A stretch of DNA of 64,000 nucleotides, taken from Promicromonospora umidemergens. Lineage in GTDB: Bacteria; Actinomycetota; Actinomycetes; Actinomycetales; Cellulomonadaceae. The notes under the pieces were generated by a model that was given only the letters and a program-made list of their open reading frames with translations, did not search any database and had not been told where the DNA came from. The DNA lies in NCBI RefSeq assembly GCF_024171995.1, contig NZ_JAMTCT010000003.1, positions 1 through 64,000 of the forward strand. Direction: 5' to 3'. The position numbers and the translations under genes were made by a program. Each line of letters begins with the position of its first letter. The first letter of the stretch is position 1. Below are positions 1 through 8,057 of the stretch, piece after piece.

Positions 1-295
1 CGATCCGGGCCAGCGTCCAGCCCAGATCCCGCCCGTGCTGGATCGAGATCCGCTCATCCAAGCTCAACCGGCGCCCAAGCCCGCCAGGACGGTCCGGATC
101 CGGCACCACCCGCAAGCTGTTACCGCCCCGACCTGACTTCAACAGTCCCATCCCGGCAGCCTGGACCCACCACTCACGGACCGTCGCGAACGACACCCCG
201 CACACCCTGAACGCCTGCAACATCGGCATCCCCGACGCCACAGCATCCAGCACTTCCCGCCGCTTGGACAACGGCCACGGATACCCAGACGGCAT
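1..295 (-). CDS. IS30-like transposase, N-terminal part only (runs off the window)
   Basis: About 98 codons are visible from an ATG at 295 (a GTG lies one codon upstream) reading toward position 1, where the window cuts the gene. The product would be the DNA-binding N-terminus of an insertion-sequence transposase. It begins with an HTH-like stretch (SKRREVLDAVASGMPMLQAF), then the segment LSLDERISIQHGRDLGWTLA, which matches the 'LT/S-x-x-ER-x-x-I-x-x-G-x-x-x-G-x-S' core of IS30-family proteins. The catalytic DDE domain would lie outside the window. Whether the element is intact cannot be judged here. An upstream in-frame TGA at 308-310 limits the N-terminus. Confidence 0.75.
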   Translation of the reverse strand, partial: MPSGYPWPLSKRREVLDAVASGMPMLQAFRVCGVSFATVREWWVQAAGMGLLKSGRGGNSLRVVPDPDRPGGLGRRLSLDERISIQHGRDLGWTLARI

Positions 296-360
296 CACAA
301 TCCCCGATCAGTCGACGTTGCACTGACCGTATGAATCCGCCCGACTTATCGACCAGCAGA

Positions 361-446
361 TTGCGGTTCGGCGCTCCACCTGACGTTTGGGTTGCGGTTC
401 GGCGCTGATGGGCGCCCACATCGACCCGCAGGTTGCGGTTCGGCGC
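361..446 (+). repeat. Cluster of three TTGCGGTTCGGCGC repeats
   Basis: Three exact copies of the 14-mer TTGCGGTTCGGCGC start at 361, 392 and 433 in the same orientation. They lie between the IS30-like transposase start and the endonuclease V gene. The same word, exact or diverged, recurs at 39961-40210. The copies are 31 and 41 bp apart, so the spacing is irregular. Function is unknown. Confidence 0.85.
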
Positions 447-484
447 GAGGCGGGCTTGCGCGAGCACCATCACCGCTGCCGCCC

Positions 485-1105
485 ATGGTCCGCCCGGGAC
501 TCTTTCGACGCCAGACTGTGCGGGTGACCTTCGAGCACGACTTGGCGCAGACCAAGCCACAAGCAGCCGCACCGGGCAGCGGCGGCCGCTTCGGCGCGGT
601 GGACGTGCAGTACCTGGACGACGGCGGGGCGCGGGCCGCACTGGTCGTCGCCACGGACCCCGTCTTCACCACGCTCGTCGAGGAACGCACGATGCTCGTG
701 GACCAGGTGGCCGAGTATCAACCCGGCCGGTTCTACGAGCGTGAGCTGCCGGCGCTGGAGCGGGTCCTGTCCGGCGCCGCACCCCTTGACCTGCTGATCG
801 TCGACGGATACGTGGACCTCGACCCCGCCGGGCGACCCGGGCTGGGCGCCCACGTCGCAGGCGCCGGGCTCGCGCCGATCGTGCTCGGCGTCGCCAAGAC
901 CCGGTTCCAGGCCGCGACGCACGCCGCCGAGGTGCTGCGCGGGCAGTCCGCCCGGCCGCTGTACGTCACCGCATCGGGCATGACGCTGGACGCCGCAGCG
1001 AACCTCGTACGCGAGATGGCCGGCGACGCACGGTTCCCGGACGCCCTGCGCCGGGTGGACCGGCTGGCGCGTGGCGCCGCGCCGGACGACCCCTCGCCCG
1101 GCTGA
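485..1105 (+). CDS. nfi: Endonuclease V family protein (divergent)
   Basis: Endonuclease V nicks DNA next to deaminated bases such as hypoxanthine and acts in the cytoplasm in base-damage repair. The 206-residue product keeps the family's core. Asp40 (AVDVQY) matches the first catalytic Asp, Glu87 (YERELPAL) matches the Glu of E. coli REYPAL, Asp107 (IVDGY) matches the VDGHG Asp, and Lys138 lies in GVAKTR. The His that normally follows in 'HPRR.G' is replaced (LDPAGRPGLG), and the usual N-terminal helix is short. The frame is open from 392, but that start lies inside the repeat cluster. ATG 485 has no clear Shine-Dalgarno site, and GTG 518 or 524 are alternatives. The gene stands alone on the plus strand, convergent with the VOC gene. 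Confidence 0.75.
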   Translation: MVRPGLFRRQTVRVTFEHDLAQTKPQAAAPGSGGRFGAVDVQYLDDGGARAALVVATDPVFTTLVEERTMLVDQVAEYQPGRFYERELPALERVLSGAAPLDLLIVDGYVDLDPAGRPGLGAHVAGAGLAPIVLGVAKTRFQAATHAAEVLRGQSARPLYVTASGMTLDAAANLVREMAGDARFPDALRRVDRLARGAAPDDPSPG

Positions 1106-1132
1106 GCGGCACCGGACGCACGGTCCACCGGC

Positions 1133-1561
1133 TCACGGCTGGAGGAACATCCAGCGGTGCCCCTCCACGTCCTCCGCCCGGTACAACCGGCCGTACGGGG
1201 CGTCCTCGATCTCGGAGAGCAGTCCGGCACCGGCTGCCTGCGCACGGGCGAAGTGGGCGTCGACGTCGGTCACGTGGACCAGCACGCCGTCGATCACCCA
1301 GGGCGTCGACAACCAGGCGTCCGCCGCGGTGCAGTGCTTGCGGTGCACCGCCGGGCCTTCGTAGGACGCCAGCTCGGACAGCATCAGACGCCCGCCCCCG
1401 GCGTCGAGCTCGCCGTGGGAGAGGTGGCCGTCGTCGTCCAGCCAGCGTTCCGCCTCGGTGAAGCCGAAGGCTTCGATGAGCCAGTCCATGGCGGTGACAC
1501 CATCCTGGTAGGACAGCATGGGGATCACCGCGGGTTCGGAAACAGCTGTGGGCTCGGGCAT
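1133..1561 (-). CDS. VOC (glyoxalase/bleomycin-resistance fold) protein
   Basis: The 142-residue product is a single vicinal-oxygen-chelate domain. It has the characteristic opening with paired-domain text (MLSYQDGVTAMDWLIEAFGF), a central HGELDAGGGRLML strand, and a closing strand YRAEDVEGHRWMFLQ with a metal-ligand-type Glu/His region. Such proteins are small metalloenzymes or binding proteins with varied substrates, so no reaction can be assigned. The ATG at 1561 is preceded by AGGAGG at good spacing, which decides the start over a longer open frame. It is followed downstream by endonuclease V in convergent orientation. The DUF6928 gene lies upstream on the same strand, 64 bp away. Confidence 0.85.
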   Translation of the reverse strand: MPEPTAVSEPAVIPMLSYQDGVTAMDWLIEAFGFTEAERWLDDDGHLSHGELDAGGGRLMLSELASYEGPAVHRKHCTAADAWLSTPWVIDGVLVHVTDVDAHFARAQAAGAGLLSEIEDAPYGRLYRAEDVEGHRWMFLQP

Positions 1562-1625
1562 GACCAGACCTCCTCGTTCTCGAACAACTGTACGAGCGGT
1601 TCGAGGATCTGTCGAGTCTGTCCGC

Positions 1626-2261
1626 CTACACGATCTGGAAACCGAACAGCTCCACGGCCCACGGGTCCAGCCGGCCGGCCGACGGCCCGCCGTCGGCCGC
1701 ACCCTCGCCGCTGAACCCGAAGAGCTCCTGCAGCGCCTGGTCCCCCAGGACCAGCGGGTGGAACGGGAACGGATAGCCGGCCCCGGCCGGCGCCGGGTGC
1801 TTGCCCGCCCAGAACGGCTCCTCGAAGGCGAGCCGCTCCCCGGTGTCCTCGAGGACGCCGTCGTCGGGAGACAGGCTCAGCGAGCGCACGAGCGCCCCGT
1901 CCCGCCACATCGCGAAGGCGAACCAGTCCACCGCGCTGTGCATCGCGTGCAGGTACAGGGTGCGGCCCATGCTCGCCCCGACCAGGTGTGCGGGGAGCTG
2001 CGACGGCCGGTCCAGCATGAGCGCCTGGTCGCACAGGACGTCCACCTCAGGAGTCGACAGCGCGCACGCCCGGCCCTCCGGCGGGAACACCGCGTCACCG
2101 AGCTCCCACGGTTCCTCCCCGTCCGGGCGGATCCGTGCGGGCGGCCACAGCAGGCCGAGCAGCTCGGCGGCGCCCGCCTCGTCCGCGAACTCCGCCGCTT
2201 CGGTCAGCCCTGCCGCCACGTCCCCGTCCGTGTACACCAGCATCGCGGTCTTGGCACTCAT
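1626..2261 (-). CDS. DUF6928 family protein
   Basis: This 211-residue cytoplasmic protein matches the actinobacterial DUF6928 pattern: N-terminal 'MSAKTAMLVYTDGD', then DRPSQLPAHLVGAS, LYLHAMHSAVDWFAFAMW, and RSLSLSPDDGVLEDTGE, ending with a 'DPWAVELFGF' motif. No biochemical role is established for this family to my knowledge. The start at 2261 is chosen because GGGAGA precedes it and the conserved N-terminus begins there; the frame is open farther upstream. It is divergent from the DUF6912 gene, with about 150 bp between them that must hold both promoters. Confidence 0.85.
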   Translation of the reverse strand: MSAKTAMLVYTDGDVAAGLTEAAEFADEAGAAELLGLLWPPARIRPDGEEPWELGDAVFPPEGRACALSTPEVDVLCDQALMLDRPSQLPAHLVGASMGRTLYLHAMHSAVDWFAFAMWRDGALVRSLSLSPDDGVLEDTGERLAFEEPFWAGKHPAPAGAGYPFPFHPLVLGDQALQELFGFSGEGAADGGPSAGRLDPWAVELFGFQIV

Positions 2262-2412
2262 CTTGTCTCCCACCCTCGGCTGCTGCTCCTGCCCTCGGCA
2301 CCCGCCCCGACACCGCACACGAGAGTACGGGCACGCACCGACACCGCCACCGGACGCTGGAGAGCGCGGGTGGCAGCGCTCGCTCCGGGCCCGCACACGG
2401 CAGACTGGGCAC

Positions 2413-2976
2413 ATGCGCATCTACGTGCCCGCCACGCTCGACGAGCTCGACGCCGTCACCCACACCTCCGGCGCCGCCCGCTGGACCGTCGCACCGCGCC
2501 GTGCGCACGCCGTCACGAAGGACCTCGAGGCCGCCCTGCCCGACGATGACGCCGAGGCCCTCGAGTACGTCGCCGCGCTGAACGCCGCGGACGACTCCCT
2601 CGCGCTCATCGCCGGCCGCCCCGACGCCCCGCACCAGCGCGTGGTCATCACGGTGGAGGTGCCCGACACCGCGGTGGGCCCGGCGAGGGACGGTACCCCC
2701 GGCGGCGCGGACGACGACGAGCCGGTCGGCTCGGAGGTCGAGGTCACCAGCACCGTCGAGGACGTGGTGATCGTCTGCGTGCACGTCGACGAGACGGAGG
2801 CAGCCGCCGACATCGCGGACGTGCTCGCGGCCGCGGACGAGGAGAGCGATGCCGAGTCGACGGCGGACGTCGGCGAGGAGTCGGAGACCGCCCTCGACGC
2901 CGCGCTGCAGCGCGTCACCGACCGGGACCTGCTCTGGTACGACTGGAGCGAGATCAAGGACATCCCGCGGGGCTGA
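2413..2976 (+). CDS. DUF6912 family protein
   Basis: The product is 187 residues. It starts MRIYVPATLDELDAVTHT, the hallmark of the actinobacterial DUF6912 family, and has an alpha/beta pattern with an acidic middle (about residues 135-160, rich in Asp, Glu and Ala). The C-terminal 'LLWYDWSEI' typifies the family. Function is unknown. The central acidic linker is low-complexity and probably disordered. It is transcribed divergently from the DUF6928 gene and convergently with the phosphatase gene at 3008. Confidence 0.85.
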   Translation: MRIYVPATLDELDAVTHTSGAARWTVAPRRAHAVTKDLEAALPDDDAEALEYVAALNAADDSLALIAGRPDAPHQRVVITVEVPDTAVGPARDGTPGGADDDEPVGSEVEVTSTVEDVVIVCVHVDETEAAADIADVLAAADEESDAESTADVGEESETALDAALQRVTDRDLLWYDWSEIKDIPRG

Positions 2977-3007
2977 CGCGTCTCGGCGGGCCCGCGCCGG
3001 GGTTCGG

Positions 3008-3793
3008 TCAGGTCAGGTAGTCGAGCGCTTCCTTGTGCAGCTTCCCGTTCGTCGCGACCGCGTTGCCGCCCCACGGGCCGGGCGCGCCGTCGAGCGAGGT
3101 GAAGGTGCCACCCGCCTCGGTGACGATCGGCACCAGTGCGGCCATGTCGTACACCTCGAGCTCTGGCTCGGCCGCGATGTCGACGGCGCCGTCGGCCACC
3201 AGCATGTAGGACCAGAAGTCGCCGTACCCCCGGGTGCGGGCGCAGGCGCGGGTCAGGTCGAGGAAGCCGTCGAGCGACCCGCGCTCCTCCCAGCCGCCGA
3301 GGGACGCGTAGCTGAACGACGCGTCGGCGACCCGGGACACCCCGGACACGGACATGCGCGCGGCAGCCGCGAGCGACTTGCCCGTCCACGCCCCCGAGCC
3401 CTTCGCCGCCCACCAGCGCCGGCCCAGCGCCGGCGCGCTGACCAGGCCGACCACGACCTCGTCGCCGTCGGCCAGGGCGATCAGCGTGGCCCACACGGGG
3501 ACGCCACGGACGAAGTTCTTGGTGCCGTCGATCGGGTCGACGATCCAGCGCCGTGCACCGCTGCCGGCGGAGCCGTACTCCTCCCCGACGATCGCGTCGC
3601 GCGTGCGGGCGCGGGCGAGCTGGCCGCGGATGAAGTCCTCGGCGGCGCGGTCGGCGTCGGTCACCGGCGTCAGGTCGGGCTTGGTCTCGACCTTGAGGTC
3701 GAGCGCCTTGAAGCGCGACATGGTGATCGAATCGACCTGGTCGGCGATCACGTGCGCCAGACGGAGGTCGTCGGCGTAGTTGTCCTTCGTCAT
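3008..3793 (-). CDS. hisN: Inositol-monophosphatase-fold phosphatase, probable histidinol-phosphatase HisN
   Basis: A 261-residue member of the Mg-dependent inositol monophosphatase superfamily. Metal-binding motifs are visible: IVGEEYG (GEE), WIVDPIDGTKNF (DPIDGT) and the C-terminal EVYDMAALVPIVTEAGG. The N-terminus 'DLRLAHVIADQVDSITMSRF…DLKVETKPDLTPVTDAD' is the signature of the actinobacterial HisN subgroup, which dephosphorylates L-histidinol phosphate in histidine synthesis. No other his gene is nearby, so the substrate is a family-level inference. Start is ATG 3793, with an in-frame GTG at 3808 as an alternative. Neither has a strong Shine-Dalgarno site. Confidence 0.8.
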   Translation of the reverse strand: MTKDNYADDLRLAHVIADQVDSITMSRFKALDLKVETKPDLTPVTDADRAAEDFIRGQLARARTRDAIVGEEYGSAGSGARRWIVDPIDGTKNFVRGVPVWATLIALADGDEVVVGLVSAPALGRRWWAAKGSGAWTGKSLAAAARMSVSGVSRVADASFSYASLGGWEERGSLDGFLDLTRACARTRGYGDFWSYMLVADGAVDIAAEPELEVYDMAALVPIVTEAGGTFTSLDGAPGPWGGNAVATNGKLHKEALDYLT

Positions 3794-3893
3794 GGCGGCC
3801 ACGGGCACAACCTAGCGCCGGATGTCACTTTTCCGTCGCCGACCCGCGCCGGGCGGGCGGATCGTTACCCAGGAGGCTCCCGATGCAGCCCTC

Positions 3894-5177
3894 TCACACG
3901 GCGGCGGGCACGAGCTCCCTGACCCGGTCGGCGAGCCCCCTGAACCCCGCCCGGGCCGGGGAGGTGGGCGCGCACTCCGCGAGCACCCGGCCGGCCAGCA
4001 GCGCCGCGTCGAGGCCTGCCGGATCGTCGGGGACGATGTGCACGTCGTCGACCCCCGCGTACCGGGCGAGCGCATCGCGGATCTGGGACTCGGCACGCCG
4101 CCCGATCGCGGAGTCGCGCACCCGGTTGACCACCACCAGGCGCGCCGCCGGCACGGGTACCGCCGCGTCACGCAGGTCCTCCAGGCCCCGCACCAGGCGC
4201 TGCAGGCCCACCGCGTCCGCGCCGCCGACGACGACCACGAGATCCGCGGCCTGCAGCGCACTCAGGGTCGCGCCGTTGCGCTGCGGTGCGCGCGTGTCGT
4301 ACATCAGCAGCTCGTCGGCCTCGAGGACCGGGCCGCAGTCGACGACGGTCCACGCCGCGAGCTCGCGGCACCGCTGGAACACCACGTCGAGCGAGGTAGC
4401 GGGCAGCTCGGGCCAGCGCGACGCACGAGTGATACCCGTGAGCACCCGCACCCCTGGCAGCACCACCGGGCCGTACCCGGCGAGCGTCACGACGTCCAGC
4501 ACCCCCTGTCCGGCAGCACGCGCGGCGGCGGCGAGCCCCGGTGCGTCGTCGAGCAGGCCGAGGCGGGAGGTCACGGACGCCGCGTACGTGTCGGCGTCGG
4601 CCAGCACGACCGTGCCCGGCCCGTGGGGCGGTGCGGCGTGGTGCGACCGCCGCAGCAGGCTCGAGCGGCGTCGCTCCACGGCGCCCACCCCCGCGAGAGC
4701 AGCGGCGAGCTCGATGGCGGTGGTGGTCCGGCCGGGCGACCCGGCAGGACCCCACACGGCGACGAGCGTTCCCGGCCGGCCCTCGTGGCCGGGCGCCAGG
4801 ACGGCGGGCGGAGCGACCTCCGGTGCGTCACCGCGCACGGCGGCGACGAGGTTCTCCGCGTCCCCCTCGACCACCACCACGTCGCACCCCAGCCCGGCGA
4901 GCCGCTCTGCGGACGTCGCAGGGTCCTCGATCGCGACCACCCGCAGGCCCGCGCCGCGCAGCCGCGCCACCGCGTCCCGGTCCAGGCCGGGCAGGTCCCC
5001 CGAGACGACGGCGGCCGTCCCGGCTCCGGCCTCGGCTGCCGCCAGGAGCTCTGTCAGCTCCGCGCACCGTCGGGCCACGGTCACCTGCGGCTGCGCGCCG
5101 AGCACGGTGACGGCCGCCGCCTCCTCCTCCGGCGCGCGCACCGCAACCAGCACGGTGACCATCCGCTCCTCGCTCAT
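3894..5177 (-). CDS. CpaE/TadZ-like ATPase (MinD/ParA superfamily), divergent
   Basis: The product is 427 residues. The N-terminal half is a response-receiver-like alpha/beta domain. The C-terminal half is a MinD/ParA-type P-loop domain with the deviant Walker A GSPGRTTTAIELA, where the usual Lys is Arg, and a later VVDCGPVLEADELL switch region. CpaE/TadZ proteins position Flp (tad) pilus machinery at the membrane. Here the gene overlaps the upstream SAF (CpaB-like) gene by 4 bp (ATGA), implying coupled translation. No pilus ATPase, prepilin or TadB/C gene lies in the window. ATG 5177 fits the overlap; ATG 5162 is a possible internal start. Confidence 0.75.
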   Translation of the reverse strand: MSEERMVTVLVAVRAPEEEAAAVTVLGAQPQVTVARRCAELTELLAAAEAGAGTAAVVSGDLPGLDRDAVARLRGAGLRVVAIEDPATSAERLAGLGCDVVVVEGDAENLVAAVRGDAPEVAPPAVLAPGHEGRPGTLVAVWGPAGSPGRTTTAIELAAALAGVGAVERRRSSLLRRSHHAAPPHGPGTVVLADADTYAASVTSRLGLLDDAPGLAAAARAAGQGVLDVVTLAGYGPVVLPGVRVLTGITRASRWPELPATSLDVVFQRCRELAAWTVVDCGPVLEADELLMYDTRAPQRNGATLSALQAADLVVVVGGADAVGLQRLVRGLEDLRDAAVPVPAARLVVVNRVRDSAIGRRAESQIRDALARYAGVDDVHIVPDDPAGLDAALLAGRVLAECAPTSPARAGFRGLADRVRELVPAAV

Positions 5178-5872
5178 CGGACCTTGCCCGCCACCGGCAC
5201 GACGGCGACGGTGCCCGCGTCCGAGAGGGCGGTCAGCACGGTCGGGAGCGAGCCGGTCGGTACGAGCACGTGGAGCGTGACGGTACCGTCCACGACGATC
5301 GCGCCCTCCTCCGCGGCGACCTGCTCGACGACCACGCTCTGTGCGAGCGTGCTCGGCTCCGGCTTGCCCGACCTGCCGCCGGCCCCGCCGGGAGTCACCG
5401 GCGCGTCGGGCACGAACCACAGGTCCACCACCGCGCCGGCACGGATCCGGTCCGAGAGGCCGGACCTGACCGGCACCGCGACGGACCTGACGTCGGCGTC
5501 GGCGCCGAGCGCCGTGAGCGGGACCAGCTCGCCGTCGTCCACCACGCGGAGCAGCACCAGGTCCTCGGGCAGCGGCTCGTCCGCGGGGAGATAGCTGCCC
5601 GCGCCGGCACCGAGCCGCACATCCACCGCACGGAGCGCGTCAGCGGTGAGGGGCGCACCCGGCGTCAGGGCACCGTCCGCGACGAGCACCGGGACGGTGC
5701 GGCCCGCCGCCGACACCACCCAGGACCCGAGCGCCACGGAGAGTGCGACGATGACGACGCCGATCAGGAGCCGCGGGTCGCGCCAGCTGGGGCGACGCAG
5801 CCGGGCGACCGCGGGCTCGGGGAGACCCTGACCGAGGCTGGGGGGCGCCGGCGCCGCCGGGGCATACGTCAT
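5174..5872 (-). CDS. SAF-domain membrane-anchored protein (CpaB/RcpC-like)
   Basis: The product is 232 residues. A short cytoplasmic Pro-rich N-terminus precedes one transmembrane helix at about residues 38-58 (LLIGVVIVALSVALGSWVV). A SAF/beta-clip domain follows (VLVADGALTPGAPLTADALRAVDV…GELVPLTALG) with an extracytoplasmic tail. This is the architecture of CpaB/RcpC, which is linked to Flp pilus assembly. ATG 5872 has GGAAGG upstream, and the conserved part begins soon after. It is the first gene of a two-gene unit with the CpaE-like gene and is divergent from the small HTH gene at 6067. Confidence 0.8.
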   Translation of the reverse strand: MTYAPAAPAPPSLGQGLPEPAVARLRRPSWRDPRLLIGVVIVALSVALGSWVVSAAGRTVPVLVADGALTPGAPLTADALRAVDVRLGAGAGSYLPADEPLPEDLVLLRVVDDGELVPLTALGADADVRSVAVPVRSGLSDRIRAGAVVDLWFVPDAPVTPGGAGGRSGKPEPSTLAQSVVVEQVAAEEGAIVVDGTVTLHVLVPTGSLPTVLTALSDAGTVAVVPVAGKVR

Positions 5873-6066
5873 GTCGGTCCTTCCGTGTACTTTCGTGGAC
5901 TTTGGGTAGACCTTCGCGTACAAGTTGAACGTCGATCTGGACGTAATGGTGCGCAGCCCAGGCAGAGCGCCGGAACCATAGTGATCGAACACCGCCGATC
6001 CGGCATCAGATAAACACTTCGTGTGGATAACCCCCTCATGTCGGTGTCTCGTGCCACACTGTTCCC
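5873..6066. promoter_or_regulatory. Divergent intergenic promoter region with a DnaA-box-like word
   Basis: These 194 bp separate the SAF gene and the small HTH gene and are clearly more A+T-rich than the flanks. Near the SAF side there is a repeated 'GTACTTT/GGACTTT' pattern (about 5887-5903). TGTGGATAA, the reverse complement of TTATCCACA, lies at 6022-6030, 37 bp before the HTH start. The HTH gene has no Shine-Dalgarno site, so its transcript may be leaderless. Exact promoter elements cannot be fixed by eye. Confidence 0.4.
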
Positions 6067-6285
6067 ATGGAAAAGCGCTTTCTCTCTCTGGCCGATGTGG
6101 TCGAGACCCTGAACATCTCGATGGCTCAGGGCTATGCCCTGGTTCGGACCGGCGACCTTCCCGCCATCCAGGTGGGCCCCAAGAAGGTCTGGCGCGTCGA
6201 GGCCGCGGAGCTCGAGTCGTACATCGAGCGCATGTACGCAAAGAGCCGCGAGCGACTCAAGGGCTCGGCGACCACGGACGCCTGA
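6067..6285 (+). CDS. Small helix-turn-helix protein (MerR/excisionase-type, BldC-like)
   Basis: A 72-residue protein consisting almost entirely of one winged HTH of the MerR/excisionase type: FLSLADVVETLNISMAQGYA (recognition helix), then LPAIQVGPKKVWRVEAAELE, then a basic C-terminal helix. It resembles BldC-like actinobacterial regulators, which bind DNA cooperatively as small proteins. No ribosome-binding site precedes ATG 6067. It is followed at once by a good intrinsic terminator at 6308-6352, so it is monocistronic. The divergent position suggests control of the SAF/CpaE-like operon, which is inference. Confidence 0.85.
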   Translation: MEKRFLSLADVVETLNISMAQGYALVRTGDLPAIQVGPKKVWRVEAAELESYIERMYAKSRERLKGSATTDA

Positions 6286-6307
6286 AAGCCCTCAGCTACA
6301 CACCGAC

Positions 6308-6352
6308 GGGACCGGCGCACTCCATGTGGAGTGCCGGTCCCGTTCTCCTTTT
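6308..6352 (+). terminator. Intrinsic terminator of the small HTH gene
   Basis: A GC-rich hairpin has arms GGGACCGG…CACTCCA and TGGAGTG…CCGGTCCC (6308-6341), with a 2-nt bulge and a very short loop. It is followed by GTTCTCCTTTT. It lies 23 bp after the stop codon of the HTH gene. The T-rich run makes it the most classical Rho-independent terminator in the window. Confidence 0.8.
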
Positions 6353-6370
6353 ACGACATTTCCAACGGTT

Positions 6371-6925
6371 TCAGGGTGCCTCGCTCACCACCAGCAGGGC
6401 AGAGAACGGAACCAGCCGTGATCCGCGATCATCGAGCACATCGATGTCCAGATGATCCCTGCCGACCCGCGCGATGCGGCCCCCCACCGTGCCGCTCAGC
6501 GTGCGCACGGTGACCCGAGCGCGGTCCCGCTGCAGCGCCCGAAGCACCGGGCCCAGCCCGAGCGCATCCCGCCGCGACGTCGCCTGCGCCGCCTGACGAC
6601 CCAGCCCGTGCACGCCGGCTATCGCAGGCAGCGGTACGAGGTGCTGGCTCGCCGGTCCGGGCCGGACCCCCTGCACCAGCGCCCACTCGTCCGCCACCTC
6701 CCGCACCGTGCCGCGCAGGTGAGCACCGGCCAGCAGCTCCAGCGTGACCACGGCGCCGACGACGGCGCGGAAGCGGTCCGCGAGCGTCATCGTCGCGTGC
6801 TCGGCGCGCGTCATCTCGGACACGAGCGCGTCCGCCTCGGCTGCTGACTGGGCACGAGCCTGCGCCTCGAGATCCCCGAACAGTGCCTCCCAGCGCGTGG
6901 GACCGGCCGAGTGCATGGATGCCAT
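6371..6925 (-). CDS. Conserved actinobacterial hypothetical protein (possible small beta-barrel domain)
   Basis: The product is 184 residues with no transmembrane segment. The N-terminus is helical (TRWEALFGDLEAQARAQSAAEADALV). Next comes a beta-rich stretch, VVGAVVTLELLAGAHLRGTVREVADEWALVQ, that reads like an Sm-like or SH3-like barrel. A second beta-rich end follows (VRTLSGTVGGRIARVGRDHLDIDVL). I do not recognise a characterised family, though homologues sit in this neighbourhood in related genera and are sometimes loosely labelled as regulators. ATG 6925 follows GGAGGGTGG, and ATG 6916 is a later alternative. It is divergent from the LysM gene. Confidence 0.65.
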   Translation of the reverse strand: MASMHSAGPTRWEALFGDLEAQARAQSAAEADALVSEMTRAEHATMTLADRFRAVVGAVVTLELLAGAHLRGTVREVADEWALVQGVRPGPASQHLVPLPAIAGVHGLGRQAAQATSRRDALGLGPVLRALQRDRARVTVRTLSGTVGGRIARVGRDHLDIDVLDDRGSRLVPFSALLVVSEAP

Positions 6926-7076
6926 GGGGCCACCCTCCGCTATCCACAACCATCCCGCTTCCGGTAGACACCCCGACCGCACCGAGGTTGAATATCGAGC
7001 ACCGGACGCCATCAAAAGTCATCAAAATTGGTGGACCGCTCCTTCTTGTCCGGAACTCACCATCGCAGGGGGAACC

Positions 7077-7985
7077 ATGTCGAACCACGCCCTCACTCAG
7101 GCATCGCCGGCGTACGATGCCGAAAATTGTCAGCCGGACCATGGAGAGTCACCGCCGGCGACCGGGTCGGCGCGGCATCGCGCGGACGCTGAGGGGACTG
7201 ACGGCGCAGGAAGCACTGTGCGCGCCCTGACCGGTCTGCTGGCCCTCGCCGGCATGCTCGTCGCAGCGTCGGGCGCGCTCGGCGTGCGCACCTGGCACGT
7301 CGGCTCGGGCCTCGGCCCGGCGCTCTTCCCGATCGAGGACATCGTCGAGCTCGCGGCGGTGGCCGGTGGCACGGTGGTCGCGGGCTGGTCGGGACTGCAT
7401 GCGCTCGTGGCACTCGGCTGTGTCATAGCGGACCGGCGCGGTCGGTGCTGGGCAGCGGGCGAACGGGCCGTCGCACGGCACGCACCGGCAGTGGTGCGCC
7501 GACTCGCCCGCGCCGCTGCGGGCGCGGGGCTGGGACTCGCCCTCGCCACGCCGACTGCGATGGCCCTGCCGGACCGTGGCGCTGGTGCGATCACCTCCGC
7601 GGGAGACGGCTCGGTCGTCGTGCTCGACCTGGGCTGGCAGCCCACGGACCTGGTGGCAGACCAGGACACCGCCGCCGGCAGAGAGCCGGACCGGTCTGCC
7701 ACGCCGAGGCCTCGCCCGGCACCCGAACGGTCGGCACTGGTCAACCGCGGCCTGCGCACCGGGACCGTGCGCGAGCCGCTGGTCGTGGTCGAGCCGGGCG
7801 ACACGCTCTGGGCGATCGCCGCCGAGCGTCTCGCCGACGAGCGCACCGGCGCCGAGCGAACCGGTACGAACCCGTCCGACGCCGCGATCGCCGAGGCCGT
7901 CACTCGGTGGCACGACGCCAACCGTCAGGTGCTGGGCACGGACCCCGACCTGATCAGCCCTGGCACGGTGCTGCGCCAGCCGTGA
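7077..7985 (+). CDS. LysM-domain membrane protein
   Basis: The product is 302 residues. It has two hydrophobic segments near the N-terminus (about residues 48-66, LTGLLALAGMLVAASGALG, and about 82-102), a third around 140-160, then a long Pro/Arg/Glu-rich linker. A C-terminal LysM domain begins VVVEPGDTLWAIAAERL and closes with LISPGTVL. LysM binds peptidoglycan glycans, so the C-terminus should face the cell wall. GGGGGAA precedes ATG 7077. It is followed by the Rv3235-like gene 72 bp downstream and may share a transcript with it. No catalytic domain is visible, so a structural or signalling role is more likely than hydrolysis. Confidence 0.8.
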   Translation: MSNHALTQASPAYDAENCQPDHGESPPATGSARHRADAEGTDGAGSTVRALTGLLALAGMLVAASGALGVRTWHVGSGLGPALFPIEDIVELAAVAGGTVVAGWSGLHALVALGCVIADRRGRCWAAGERAVARHAPAVVRRLARAAAGAGLGLALATPTAMALPDRGAGAITSAGDGSVVVLDLGWQPTDLVADQDTAAGREPDRSATPRPRPAPERSALVNRGLRTGTVREPLVVVEPGDTLWAIAAERLADERTGAERTGTNPSDAAIAEAVTRWHDANRQVLGTDPDLISPGTVLRQP

Positions 7986-8057
7986 CGGACCCGCCCTGCC
8001 CGACCCCGAAGCCCGCCCCCTCCAGCCCTCGCACGCACGACTCCCAGGAGAGCCCGC

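Noticed and set aside
361-446. CRISPR-like array
   Set aside because: Repeats are only 14 bp with spacing of 31 and 41 bp, the second cluster mixes strands, and no cas genes are present.
3894-5872. Complete Flp/tad pilus locus
   Set aside because: Only CpaE-like and CpaB-like genes are present; no ATPase, prepilin, peptidase or TadB/C.
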